From Rufibacter ruber (lineage in GTDB: Bacteria; Bacteroidota; Bacteroidia; Cytophagales; Hymenobacteraceae), in contig NZ_LRMM01000003.1 in NCBI RefSeq assembly GCF_001647275.1, positions 62,001 to 126,000 on the forward strand: a DNA stretch of 64,000 nt, written 5' to 3'. Of this stretch, positions 34,472 through 42,826 are shown piece after piece. Each line of letters starts with the position of its first letter. The first letter of the stretch is position 1. The notes beneath the pieces are model-generated. The model saw nothing but the letters and a program-made list of their open reading frames with translations, did not search any database and was not told the DNA's origin. Both the position numbers and the translations under genes were made by a program.

Positions 34472-35539
34472 TCAGGTAGGCGACTGCTGGATATTTTCTT
34501 TGGCTTCATTCAGGAGCTCTTCCGCGTCTTCGGCCTCTTCTTGATCGGGTTCCGGAACCTCGTGCTCGTCTGCCTCCAGCGGCTCATAGTTCAGCCTAAT
34601 GAAGATGGGGAAGTGGTCAGACCCGAAGAACCCCAGACATTTCATTCTAATGAGCCGGAAAGCGGGGTCATAAAAGATATGGTCAAGCGAGTACCGGAAA
34701 AAAGGCACAAACGCATTGTACGTGTTGTAGAAGCCCCGGCCTATGCGGGGGTCCAGCAGCCCGCTGATTTTCCGGAAGAGGTTGGTGGTATATGACCAGG
34801 CCACGTCATTCAAGTCGCCGGCCACTATGCTGGGGTACGGGGAGTCTTTGGCCATCTTGGCGACGGTTAAGAGCTCTACCTCCCGGGTATCTGTGTCTTT
34901 GTTCAGGTGGGGGGGCTGCGGGTGTACGGTAAACAGGTCAAACTTCTTGCCCGTGGGCAACTCCACCACCGTGTAAAAAGAAGGAATGCCTTCCTCTACC
35001 AGGTACCGCACCTCAGTATGGTTCAACTTGAACTTGCTGAAGAACATCATGCCGTACGTGTTTTCCAGCGGTTTTTTGATGCAGTACGGGTAGCGTTCAT
35101 CTAGTTCGGCAATGGCGTCTGCCCAGGCTTGGTTGGGTTCGTTGATGAGCAGCATGTCCGGGTCTGTCTCACGCACCACCTTCAGGAACTTCTTGTAGCG
35201 GGTGTTAGACATGCGCACATTGGAAATCATAAAACCGAAGGAGTTCTTGGGTGCTTTTATCTTGGAGCGCAACGCCTGAACCCGCACCAATGGCGTGAAT
35301 TTATAAATGTGCACCAACTCAATGATAGCGGCAGCCACCAGCATGGCGGCAAAAACTTTCTGCGGGCCATGGCCGAGGCCGTAAAGCCACTCATACACCA
35401 CCAGCACCGACACGGCCAGCACTGCCACCTGCACCCGGGGGAAATCCAGCATTCTGACCCACCATTGCGTGGTTTTGATGAGGGGCAGCAAAGAAGCCAG
35501 AATGGCAAAGCATCCTAGAATCTCCAGGGTCAGTTTCAT
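34472..35539 (-). CDS. Membrane-anchored endonuclease/exonuclease/phosphatase-family protein
   Basis: 355 residues: three hydrophobic segments in the first ~85 (ILGCFAILASLLPLI, VQVAVLAVSVLVVYEWL, VFAAMLVAAAIIELVHIY), then an EEP catalytic domain. Motifs: ISNVRMSN in place of the usual N-terminal Asn motif, DPDMLLINEP (Glu), FTVHPQPP (His), IVAGDLNDVAWS (Asp/Asn) and GSDHFPIFI (Asp-His). The C-terminal tail is acidic (PEPDQEEAEDAEELLNEAKE). Likely a phosphodiesterase or phosphatase facing the periplasm or cytoplasm; it is a different subgroup from the two lipoproteins at 8.4-10.2 kb and is not part of that locus. Confidence 0.85.
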   Translation of the reverse strand: MKLTLEILGCFAILASLLPLIKTTQWWVRMLDFPRVQVAVLAVSVLVVYEWLYGLGHGPQKVFAAMLVAAAIIELVHIYKFTPLVRVQALRSKIKAPKNSFGFMISNVRMSNTRYKKFLKVVRETDPDMLLINEPNQAWADAIAELDERYPYCIKKPLENTYGMMFFSKFKLNHTEVRYLVEEGIPSFYTVVELPTGKKFDLFTVHPQPPHLNKDTDTREVELLTVAKMAKDSPYPSIVAGDLNDVAWSYTTNLFRKISGLLDPRIGRGFYNTYNAFVPFFRYSLDHIFYDPAFRLIRMKCLGFFGSDHFPIFIRLNYEPLEADEHEVPEPDQEEAEDAEELLNEAKENIQQSPT

Positions 35540-35640
35540 AGGCGATGGTGGTTCTGTTATCGGTACAAATACTGAAAAAACAGATTAGGGTTTCCTGTGT
35601 AGAAGACCCTACGGCAGAAAGTGGGGAAAGGGCACAAAAA

Positions 35641-35683
35641 AAGCGTTTCTGGCCTGTTTTTTAAAAACAGGCCAGAAACGCTT
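35641..35683. repeat. Dispersed palindrome R17 (perfect arms)
   Basis: 21-base arms AAGCGTTTCTGGCCTGTTTT(T) exactly complementary around one base. 18 bases past the gldH stop, where it could act as the 3' hairpin of that transcript. Confidence 0.92.
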
Positions 35684-35700
35684 AGATATGCGAAAGACCG

Positions 35701-36183
35701 TTATTGGGCTACTTTCTCAACTCTTACCCCCACAGACATGATGCCCGGCAGCGGGTCCTGGCGCATGTACTGGTTGAGCTTGAGCCGGTACGTACCGGCT
35801 TGCCTGAACGTGACATTTTTAAGCGCCCTGAACTGGTGGTCAAAGATGTCTCCCGCGCCGCTGCCCAGGGGCTCACCCGTTTTAGGGTCCATGAGGTACA
35901 TCTCATGCAGATAGGAGTTTAGCAGCTCTCCGTTTGGGGCCGTAAGGTAATGACGCAGGTACAGGTTGTAAAACGGGTAATGCACGGCGTTGCGCACATT
36001 GAAATACACGTTGAACCGCTGGGTGGTGTCTGTGATCTCAAACGTATACACCGGGGCCAGGTTCACAGGCCACTGGTTCTCCGGTAGGTCCTGATTCTCT
36101 TCAAACACCCGGTTGGTGTCACAGCTGGCCAGGAGCAGCATCAGGGCAAAAAGGCCGGAAACGCGCATTAAAAGTTTTCTCAT
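35701..36183 (-). CDS. gldH: Gliding motility lipoprotein GldH
   Basis: 160-residue lipoprotein with lipobox LLLASC (Cys at about residue 21). DTNRVFEENQDLPENQWPVN and the later beta-rich part (YPFYNLYLRHYLTAPNGELL, AGTYRLKLNQYMRQDPLPGI) are characteristic of GldH, required for gliding motility in Flavobacterium johnsoniae. Overlaps the upstream PSP1-domain gene by four bases; this ricT-gldH pair is a common arrangement in the phylum. Presence of gldH does not by itself prove that the organism glides, since many relatives keep gld genes for type IX secretion. Confidence 0.9.
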   Translation of the reverse strand: MRKLLMRVSGLFALMLLLASCDTNRVFEENQDLPENQWPVNLAPVYTFEITDTTQRFNVYFNVRNAVHYPFYNLYLRHYLTAPNGELLNSYLHEMYLMDPKTGEPLGSGAGDIFDHQFRALKNVTFRQAGTYRLKLNQYMRQDPLPGIMSVGVRVEKVAQ

Positions 36184-37886
36184 GAGGCGTCTGCGTTTGG
36201 AGTAGGGCCTGCATTGTCTGCCTTGCCGCCGTTAGGCTTACGGTTGCGGTTGTTGCGGCCGCGGTTGCGCCTGTTGCGCTGTTCTCCCTCTGGTTTGGGG
36301 CCACGCTCTGCCTGCAGCGCGGCCATCACGGCCGGAAGGCCGGCGGCGGGTGCGTCAGCGGTGGGCTGAGGACGGTTTTGCGGCGGGCGCTGGCCTTGCG
36401 GTCTTTCACCGCGCGGCGCACGGTTGTTCTGGCCGCCTTCGCGGGGTGGTTGCTGCTCCCGGGGTGCACGGTTCTGCTCCCGCTCCGGCCTCGGTTTTGC
36501 CTGCGGTTGCTGGCCTTTGGGTTGCCCCTGCGGCGGCTGCTGCGGTTCCCGCTCTGGGCGGGGTTTGTTTTCGGCGCTGCCGGAAGGCCTGGCGTTGCCG
36601 CGCTCCGGCCGTTGCCTTGGCTGACTGGCGTTAGGCAACCCAGACGGACGGTCTTTGCGGGCTTCTGGGGTAGGGGCGGCCTGAGCCAGCCCTTCTGCGG
36701 CGGCTGTGGCGTGGCCGCCTGCTGCGCCTGCTGCGCCCTTGTTCTTTTTCTTGTTGCGTTTCTTCTTATTCTTGAACTGTTCGTCCAGGCGGTCAAGGTT
36801 GCCTTCCAGCGACTCAACAAAGTCTACCACCTCTTCCTGCTGCTTTTTCACCTCTTCGGCTAAATTTTCAGGCATGTCACCGGCGGCGTTCATTTTCAGG
36901 ACCTCGTGCACGCGCTCAACCGCAACCGGGAACCAGTTGCTGTCACCTTTGTAGCCAAACCACATGATGCGCCGGAAGATGTCTGTCTTCTGCAAATAGG
37001 CGTCACCGGCTTTGGTCTGCAAAGGGCGGTTCACGGTAGGGATGTCTTTGAGCGCCTCCATGTACGTTTCCAGCTCATAGTTGAGGCAGCACTTGAGGCG
37101 CCCGCACTGGCCAGACAACTTGCTGGGGTTCAATGACAGGTTCTGGTAGCGTGCAGCCGTAGTGGAGACGCTTCTGAAATCTGTAAGCCAGGTAGAGCAG
37201 CAGAGTTCGCGCCCGCAGGAGCCAATGCCGCCCAGCCTGCCGGCCTCATGCCGTAGGCTGATCTGCCGCATCTCAATGCGCACTTTAAACTCCTCGGCCA
37301 GCTTTTTGATCAGCTCCCTGAAGTCAACCCGGTCATCTGCCGAGTAAAAGAAGGTGGCTTTGGTTTTGTCTGCCTGGTACTCCACATCAGAAAGCTTCAT
37401 TTTAAGCTGGAGCTCCTGCACAATGGCGCGGGCGCGGTACATGGTGGCAGATTCCTGGTCACGGGCCGCGTTGAACTTCTCCATGTCCTTCTCAGTGGCC
37501 ACGCGGTAGATGCTCCTGATCTCGTCATTGTTCTGCACCTTCTTCTTGTTCATCTGCAGACGCACCAGCTCCCCTTTCAGGGACACGTGGCCAATGTGGT
37601 GGCCGTTGGGCACGTCTACCACCACGGGGTCACCGGTAATGAGGGGCAGCCGGTTCACGTTCCGGAAAAATTCTTTACGGCCCCCTTTGAACCGGATCTC
37701 CACTATATCAAACTCCTTGAAAGACACGGGTATCTCCATGTCTGAGAGCCAATCAAATACATTTAACCGGTTACAGCCTCCCGTGCTGCAACCGCCGTTG
37801 CTTTTGCAGCCGGCCACCACTTCGCTGCCATCGGCTGCGGTGGTTTTGGTGCTGCATCCGCCACTAGAACATGAACTACATCCCAC
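36180..37886 (-). CDS. ricT: PSP1-domain protein, RicT/YaaT family, with long disordered tail
   Basis: 568 residues starting at GTG (no in-frame ATG nearby), with a weak AAGGA site eight bases before it. Begins with a Cys-rich segment (CSSCSSGGCST). The PSP1 core, ~45-310, has RDQESATMYRARAIVQELQL, ISLRHEAGRLGGIGSCGREL and the paired cysteines CGRELCC and CGRLKCC, which in RicT of Bacillus help ligate an iron-sulfur cluster in the RNase-Y-associated Ric complex. Residues ~370-568 are a low-complexity Arg/Pro/Gln/Asn/Gly tail (many PERE and RGERPQG-like motifs), much longer than in typical members (~300 residues) and likely RNA-binding. Operon with gldH. Role in RNA processing is inferred from family. 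Confidence 0.88.
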   Translation of the reverse strand: MGCSSCSSGGCSTKTTAADGSEVVAGCKSNGGCSTGGCNRLNVFDWLSDMEIPVSFKEFDIVEIRFKGGRKEFFRNVNRLPLITGDPVVVDVPNGHHIGHVSLKGELVRLQMNKKKVQNNDEIRSIYRVATEKDMEKFNAARDQESATMYRARAIVQELQLKMKLSDVEYQADKTKATFFYSADDRVDFRELIKKLAEEFKVRIEMRQISLRHEAGRLGGIGSCGRELCCSTWLTDFRSVSTTAARYQNLSLNPSKLSGQCGRLKCCLNYELETYMEALKDIPTVNRPLQTKAGDAYLQKTDIFRRIMWFGYKGDSNWFPVAVERVHEVLKMNAAGDMPENLAEEVKKQQEEVVDFVESLEGNLDRLDEQFKNKKKRNKKKNKGAAGAAGGHATAAAEGLAQAAPTPEARKDRPSGLPNASQPRQRPERGNARPSGSAENKPRPEREPQQPPQGQPKGQQPQAKPRPEREQNRAPREQQPPREGGQNNRAPRGERPQGQRPPQNRPQPTADAPAAGLPAVMAALQAERGPKPEGEQRNRRNRGRNNRNRKPNGGKADNAGPTPNADAS

Positions 37887-38171
37887 GGGTAAATTCCTTT
37901 ATATCTATAATTCTTGTTTTCACAAATAACAGGTGACGCAGGCAGACAAGTCCATCGGCTACGCCGATGATCAAAAATGCCACGCTTGTAAATCAGCGCG
38001 TTGTAACGGTAGAACCGTAGAAATAGGCTGCTACCTGCAGGTTGGGGTTGTTTGCCTGAGACCCTAATTAACAAATATAATAACTTAATTTGAATAGGCA
38101 GGCACCGGTAGCCTACTTATCAACCTTCTGTTTTTCTGTTTTCTGAAAAACAGGCCAAAAACAGACAGCCC
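37887..38171. other. Intergenic region upstream of ricT
   Basis: About 285 bases with palindrome R18; otherwise AT-rich near 38060-38095. No gene seen. Confidence 0.5.
38126..38164. repeat. Dispersed palindrome R18
   Basis: TTCTGTTTTTCTGTTTTCTG with right arm AAAACAGGCCAAAAACAG; the left arm lacks three bases. Confidence 0.75.
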
Positions 38172-38213
38172 AGTCACTAAAAAGAGCGCCAAAGCGCTCC
38201 TTTTTTAGTGACT
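38172..38213 (-). terminator. Terminator of the first alcohol dehydrogenase gene
   Basis: Long stem AGTCACTAAAAAGAGCGC pairing with GCGCTCCTTTTTTAGTGACT, CAAA loop; on the minus strand the arm ends in a run of T. 13 bases after the stop at 38226. Confidence 0.85.
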
Positions 38214-38225
38214 GAAAGCTTGGGG

Positions 38226-39383
38226 TCAGGGTTTCAAGACCACTTTCACGCAGTTGTCTTCCTTCTTTTTGAAGATGTCATAGCCGTGGGCCGCATCTGC
38301 CAGCGGGAGGGTGTGGGTGATGATATCTTCCAGCTTTACTTTACCGTCAACCACCAGTTGCATAAGGTGGTCAATGTAGTACTGGACCGGTGCCTGCGTA
38401 CCCATCAAGGTTACGCCTTTGTCAAACCAGCGGTGAATGGGGAAGTTATCAAACGGGGAGCCGTACACGCCCACCACGCTCACCACACCCGCCCTGCGCA
38501 CCGCCCGCAGGCAGGCTTCCAGAATTTTGGGGGTGCCTTTCTCCAGGTTGATGACTGCTTTGGCTTTCTCCAGCAGGTTGCGGTCAGCTTCCATGCCCAC
38601 GGCGTCTATGCAGACATCTGCCCCGCGGCCCTCAGTGATGCTTCTGATGTACTCCACCACCTGGTCTTCACTTTCCCAGAGCAGCGTCTCTGCGTTGGCT
38701 GACCGTTGGGCCATTTCCAGCCGGTACGGTTGAATGTCTATGCTGATGACCCTGCCGGCGCCCATGAGCCAGGCAGATTTAGCCGCCATGATGCCCACGG
38801 GGCCCGCCCCAAAGATAGCCACGGTTTCCCCGCCCCTGATCCGGCCCCAGTCAGCGGCCGCCCAACCGGTGGGGAAGATGTCTGTCAGAAACAGGACCTG
38901 CTCGTCTGTGAGGCCTTCTGGCACTTTTCTGGGGCCGAAGTCTGAGTATGGCACGCGCACATATTCGGCCTGGCCGCCGTTAATGCCCCCGTAAAGGTCT
39001 GTGTAGCCAAAGAGGGCGGCGCCTTTCTCACTCATCAACCCACCGTCTGGGCCGTATTTGTCATTTGAGTTTTCACACTGGGTGGGCCAGCTGTTGTTAC
39101 AGAAAAAGCAGTGGCCGCAGGCAATAGGGAACGGTACCACCACGCGGTCGCCTTTCTTGAGGTTGGTCACCCCGGGCCCCACTTCCTCTACAATGCCCAT
39201 GAACTCATGGCCCAGCACCATGTCATTCATTTGGGGGACAAAGCCGTCATAAATATGCAGGTCTGAGCCGCAGATGGCCGTAGAGGTTACTTTGATGATG
39301 GCATCACGGGGTTCTTCAATGATGGGGTCTGGAACGGTGTCAACACTGACATCGCCAATTTTGTGGAAGACAAGTGCTTTCAT
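38226..39383 (-). CDS. Zinc-dependent alcohol dehydrogenase, formaldehyde-dehydrogenase-like (1)
   Basis: 385-residue medium-chain dehydrogenase. Catalytic zinc ligands Cys38 (AICGSDLH) and His59-Glu60 (LGHEFMG); structural zinc cysteines at about 89, 92, 95 and 103 (ACGHCFFCNNSWPTQC); NAD-binding GAGPVGIMAAKSAW at about 195. The insert around 105-140 and the GADVCIDAVGMEAD motif are typical of the glutathione-independent formaldehyde dehydrogenase-like group. Likely oxidises small alcohols or aldehydes with NAD. A second, similar enzyme is encoded 2.3 kb away on the same strand. Confidence 0.92.
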   Translation of the reverse strand: MKALVFHKIGDVSVDTVPDPIIEEPRDAIIKVTSTAICGSDLHIYDGFVPQMNDMVLGHEFMGIVEEVGPGVTNLKKGDRVVVPFPIACGHCFFCNNSWPTQCENSNDKYGPDGGLMSEKGAALFGYTDLYGGINGGQAEYVRVPYSDFGPRKVPEGLTDEQVLFLTDIFPTGWAAADWGRIRGGETVAIFGAGPVGIMAAKSAWLMGAGRVISIDIQPYRLEMAQRSANAETLLWESEDQVVEYIRSITEGRGADVCIDAVGMEADRNLLEKAKAVINLEKGTPKILEACLRAVRRAGVVSVVGVYGSPFDNFPIHRWFDKGVTLMGTQAPVQYYIDHLMQLVVDGKVKLEDIITHTLPLADAAHGYDIFKKKEDNCVKVVLKP

Positions 39384-39545
39384 TTTGTGTGTCGGTTAGG
39401 TAAAAGGCTGACCCTCAAGGTGTGTCAGTACATAGGCTAAACGGGTTTTTACGTACTCAGTTGCCCGTGGGGCAGTAGAACTACTGAGTTGGAAAAAGAG
39501 GAGTAATTTTGTTATTTAGACTTCCCCTAGCCCGCTTTCACAACT

Positions 39546-40403
39546 ATGACCTTTTCTTTTGCTGATTCTGCCACCGTGCCGCAACTGTGCACCCTGTTCA
39601 ACACGGCTTTTTCTGACTATGTGTTGCCTTTGGTGCTGACAGAGGCGGTGATGGAAATGAAACTGACCCGTGATGGCACCCACCTCCACCTTTCGCCGCT
39701 GGCGCTGAATGAAGAAAAGGAGCCGGTAGGTTTTATCCTGAACGCCCTGGGCGAATGGCGGGGCAGGAAAACCGCCTATAACGGAGGAACGGGCGTAGTA
39801 CCCCACGGCAGAGGCCACGCCTTGACAGAGCGCATGTACCAGTTCTGTATACCGCGGCTGCGGGAGCAGGGCGCTGAGCAGTGCCTGCTGGAGGTGATTC
39901 AGGAGAACAAGCGGGCGCTGGCCATTTACCGGCGGCTGGGCTTTGCGATACAACGTACCTTCAGGTGCTTCAGGCTGGAAAAAGAGCTGTTGTCCTGGCA
40001 CGCCCATTTGCCCCACGGGGTGACACTGCATAAGGTGGCCGGGCCAGACTGGCCCCGCTACCAGACCTTCTGGGAGATTGAACCCAGTTGGCAACACCAC
40101 GTGGCGGCCATTGGCCGAAGTGGCCACTATGTGCAGGTGGTAGAGGCGCGCCTGCAGCACGAGTGTGTGGGGTACGGGGTTGTCTACCCTTTAACTGGCG
40201 CTATTGCCCACCTGGCGGTGGCCCCTGCGTGGCGCGGGAAAGGCATTGGGCAGGCACTTTGTCAGAAACTGGTAGAGATGGTCAGCGCACCCGCGGTCAC
40301 GGTGGTGAATGTAGATGCGCACGGTGCCAGTCTGTTGAATTTTGTGCAGGGGCGCGGAATGCAGGAGACCCTGGGGCAGTATGAGATGGTGTTGGATATA
40401 TGA
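39546..40403 (+). CDS. GNAT-family N-acetyltransferase (two tandem domains)
   Basis: 285 residues. The N-terminal GNAT domain (~1-150) contains NGGTGVVPHGRGHALTERMY, an acetyl-CoA-binding pattern of the R/Q-x-x-G-x-G/A type, and ENKRALAIYRRLGFAIQRTF. The C-terminal domain (~160-280) has HLAVAPAWRGKGIGQALCQK, a clean acetyl-CoA loop, and ASLLNFVQGRGMQ. The acceptor is unknown. A TAATTTTG box at 39505-39512 could be its -7 element, but the matching TTG is too close. Divergent from the dehydrogenase gene. Confidence 0.88.
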   Translation: MTFSFADSATVPQLCTLFNTAFSDYVLPLVLTEAVMEMKLTRDGTHLHLSPLALNEEKEPVGFILNALGEWRGRKTAYNGGTGVVPHGRGHALTERMYQFCIPRLREQGAEQCLLEVIQENKRALAIYRRLGFAIQRTFRCFRLEKELLSWHAHLPHGVTLHKVAGPDWPRYQTFWEIEPSWQHHVAAIGRSGHYVQVVEARLQHECVGYGVVYPLTGAIAHLAVAPAWRGKGIGQALCQKLVEMVSAPAVTVVNVDAHGASLLNFVQGRGMQETLGQYEMVLDI

Positions 40404-40458
40404 TCTGCCATGATACCTTTGCCCAATTCATCTAATAGACAAGTTTTTACTTTCTGAT

Positions 40459-41034
40459 ATGACCACGAACGCCAAAAGCTGGGGTATTTCCATTTTCGCC
40501 ACCATTGTGACAATAGTGCTGTGCCTGGTTTTTTTCAGAATGTTTACGGTGGAGAGCTTTGTCTTCAGCTGGGGTCTGAACTTTCTGCTCATGGGGTGGT
40601 ACACAGTGGTGATTACACTGCTTAAACCAGATTTGGACTGGTCTTACTTTCAACCGAAGCCCTTTGAGCAGGAGGGCAGGTGGTATAAATATCTGGGGCT
40701 GCATCTGTACCGGAAACTGCTGGTGGCAGTAGGGTGGGAGAAGATCAGCAAGCAGAATAATCCGGTGAAGAAAGAGCCGGCGTGTCTACAGACATGTGAG
40801 CGGAATACCCGCATCTCTGAGCTGGGCCATCTGATCATTGCCGTAATTGTCTTCGCTATTGCAGTTTTTTTTACTTCCTCTGTCACAGAAAGCAAATGGC
40901 TAATCATTTTGAACGTGCTCCTCAATATCTATCCCATCTTACTGCAGCGGTACAACCGGCCCAGGTACAGGAAAATTCTGCAAAGAATGGAGGCACGTCA
41001 GCATGATCAGGAATTGGTGAGGCTGTTGAAGTAG
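40459..41034 (+). CDS. CrtO-like membrane acyltransferase family protein
   Basis: 191-residue protein with hydrophobic segments at ~10-28, ~37-55 and ~122-158. The motifs YKYLGLHLYRKLLVAVGWEK, RNTRISELGHLIIAVIV and NVLLNIYPILLQRYNRPRYR match the glycosyl-4,4'-diaponeurosporenoate acyltransferase (CrtO) family, where ISE.GH and the C-terminal QRYNRPR are conserved. In Staphylococcus, CrtO finishes staphyloxanthin synthesis; here no other carotenoid gene lies nearby, so the acyl acceptor is open. Pigmented relatives make carotenoids, so a xanthophyll is possible (inference). Confidence 0.72.
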   Translation: MTTNAKSWGISIFATIVTIVLCLVFFRMFTVESFVFSWGLNFLLMGWYTVVITLLKPDLDWSYFQPKPFEQEGRWYKYLGLHLYRKLLVAVGWEKISKQNNPVKKEPACLQTCERNTRISELGHLIIAVIVFAIAVFFTSSVTESKWLIILNVLLNIYPILLQRYNRPRYRKILQRMEARQHDQELVRLLK

Positions 41035-41041
41035 AGTAGTA

Positions 41042-41085
41042 TCCTGTTTTGGAGCTGTTTTCAGAAAAACAGGCTAAAAACAGGA
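41042..41085. repeat. Dispersed palindrome R19
   Basis: TCCTGTTTTGGAGCTGTTTT pairs with AAAACAGGCTAAAAACAGGA with three mismatches. Eight bases after the CrtO-like stop. Confidence 0.85.
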
Positions 41086-41100
41086 GCTGAAAAGGAGATA

Positions 41101-41142
41101 AAAAAAGCGCTCGGCAGTGGTTAACACTGCCGAGCGCTTTTT
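41101..41142. terminator. Bidirectional terminator between convergent genes
   Basis: AAAAAGCGCTCGGCAGTG pairs exactly with CACTGCCGAGCGCTTTTT around GTTAA. A-run on one side and T-run on the other serve both the CrtO-like gene and the leftward gene at 41159. Confidence 0.92.
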
Positions 41143-41158
41143 GTAAAGTAGCGAAAGC

Positions 41159-41659
41159 TTAGCCTCTGCGGGAGCCGCTCTTCTTGCCCATTTGCCAGGC
41201 CACCACGGCCGCCACCAGAAAGGCGCCAATGGCGGCTTTCTGGATAAGCCCTGAGCGGTCATGTTTTAAATCAGCGTTCATGCCTTTCTCTGCGAAGATG
41301 TTGGGCACTTTGCCGTCTTTGAAGTCTTCAATGATGCCTTCCACCACATTAATGCGGTCTGCCAGCAGCATGGGCAGCCAGCGGCGGTACTGGTTCTCTG
41401 TATGTTTGAATGCGAAACGGCGCAGCATGCCGCTCAACCCGCTGGGGGGCACCGCCGTCCCGAAGACCGCGCTCACGTTGGGCCTTTCTGTGGAGTGGTG
41501 CACCTCAATGTTGATGGGCTGCTGCGTGGGCCTTTGCCAGTTGTAGCCGCCGTGGTCATCTGCAGAGCGTTTGCGCATGGGGTACGTGGGGTCATTCTTG
41601 GGGTCGGCGTCTATGCCCCAGCCAATGATATGGGAATAATTATTTGCTAATGTTTCCAT
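41159..41659 (-). CDS. Conserved hypothetical protein with C-terminal membrane anchor
   Basis: 166 residues. N-terminal soluble part with WGIDADPKNDPTYPMRKRS and RPNVSAVFGTAVPPSGLSGM; the C-terminus has one hydrophobic helix (KAAIGAFLVAAVVAWQMGKK) and a basic end. I recognise no domain of known function. It lies 12 bases downstream of the second alcohol dehydrogenase gene and probably shares its mRNA, so it may assist that enzyme or a related stress response. Tail-anchored topology (long part in the cytoplasm) is likely from the positive C-terminus, but not certain. Confidence 0.75.
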   Translation of the reverse strand: METLANNYSHIIGWGIDADPKNDPTYPMRKRSADDHGGYNWQRPTQQPINIEVHHSTERPNVSAVFGTAVPPSGLSGMLRRFAFKHTENQYRRWLPMLLADRINVVEGIIEDFKDGKVPNIFAEKGMNADLKHDRSGLIQKAAIGAFLVAAVVAWQMGKKSGSRRG

Positions 41660-41671
41660 GAGGGTGTTGCG

Positions 41672-42826
41672 TTAGATTCTGGCGGTTGATGGAATAAGTA
41701 CCGGTTTGATGCAGTTGTCCAGCTTCTGGGAGAAGATGCGGTAGCCTTCTGAGACTTCCTCCAGCGGAATGCGGTGCGTGATCAGGCCTTTAGGGTTCAG
41801 CACCCCGTTCTGCACGTGCTCTATCAATCTTGGCAGCAGGCGCTTTACAGAGGCTTGGTTAGCCCTGATGGTAATGCCTTTGTTCACCACGTTGCCAATG
41901 GGCACCAGGTTGTCAGTGGGGCCATACACGCCCACAATAGACACAATACCGCCTTTTTTCACTGAGTTAATGGCCCAGTGCAAGGCAGTGGCTGAACCCG
42001 CTTGCAGGAACAGCTTTCTACCGGTAATGGTTTGCATGGCATTGCCGGCGGCCTCAGCGCCTACGGCGTCAATGCAGACATCAGCCCCCATCCAGTCAGT
42101 GGTTTCTTTCACAAACTGCACCACGTCACCCATCTCCCTGAAGTTGTAGGCTTCGCACTGCGCGTAGTTTTTGGCAAATTCCAGGCGGTATTCCACTTCG
42201 TCAATGATAATGACGCGGCCGGCACCAAAGAGCCAGGAGCAGCGGGCGGCCATGATCCCTACCGGACCGGCCCCAAACACCACCACGGTGTCTCCGGGCT
42301 GTATCCCGCCCATTTCGGCGGCCTGGTAGCCGGTGGGCACCACGTCTGTCAGGAGCACCGCATCATCTGGGTCCATTCCCTCTGGGATCACCGTGGGGCC
42401 CACGTTGGCGTAAGGCACGCGGGCGTACTCGGCCTGGCCGCCGTTGTAGCCCCCGGCGGTATGCGAGTACCCAAAGATACCGCCCACGGCCGTGGCCTGC
42501 GGGTTGGACTCATGGCAGTTGCCGTACAGTTCCTGCTTGCAGAACACGCACTGGCCACAGGCTATGTTGAACGGCACCAGTACGTGATCACCTACTTTTA
42601 TTTTAGTTACCTCAGAGCCCACTTCCTCTACAATGCCAGTGAACTCATGCCCAAACGTGGTGCCTACGCGGGTGTCTGGCACGGAGCCGTTGTACAGGTG
42701 CAAATCTGAGCCACAGATACAAGACCGGGTCACCCGCACAATGGCATCTTGCGGATGTTCGATTTTTGGCATTGGTTTTTCATCTATTCTGACCCGCAGG
42801 GGGCCTCGGTAATTCATTGCTCGCAT
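41672..42826 (-). CDS. Zinc-dependent alcohol dehydrogenase, formaldehyde-dehydrogenase-like (2)
   Basis: 384-residue paralogue of the enzyme at 38226-39383. Catalytic zinc: Cys38 (CICGSDLHLYNG) and His60-Glu61 (FGHEFTG). Structural zinc cysteines near 90, 93, 96 and 104 (ACGQCVFCKQELYGNC). Coenzyme motif GAGPVGIMAARCSWLFGAGR. The GADVCIDAVGAEA motif is shared with its paralogue. A partial ribosome site AAGGA lies seven bases before the ATG. It leads a two-gene unit with the anchored hypothetical protein. Two such enzymes suggest repeated need for aldehyde or alcohol conversion; substrates unknown. Confidence 0.92.
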   Translation of the reverse strand: MRAMNYRGPLRVRIDEKPMPKIEHPQDAIVRVTRSCICGSDLHLYNGSVPDTRVGTTFGHEFTGIVEEVGSEVTKIKVGDHVLVPFNIACGQCVFCKQELYGNCHESNPQATAVGGIFGYSHTAGGYNGGQAEYARVPYANVGPTVIPEGMDPDDAVLLTDVVPTGYQAAEMGGIQPGDTVVVFGAGPVGIMAARCSWLFGAGRVIIIDEVEYRLEFAKNYAQCEAYNFREMGDVVQFVKETTDWMGADVCIDAVGAEAAGNAMQTITGRKLFLQAGSATALHWAINSVKKGGIVSIVGVYGPTDNLVPIGNVVNKGITIRANQASVKRLLPRLIEHVQNGVLNPKGLITHRIPLEEVSEGYRIFSQKLDNCIKPVLIPSTARI

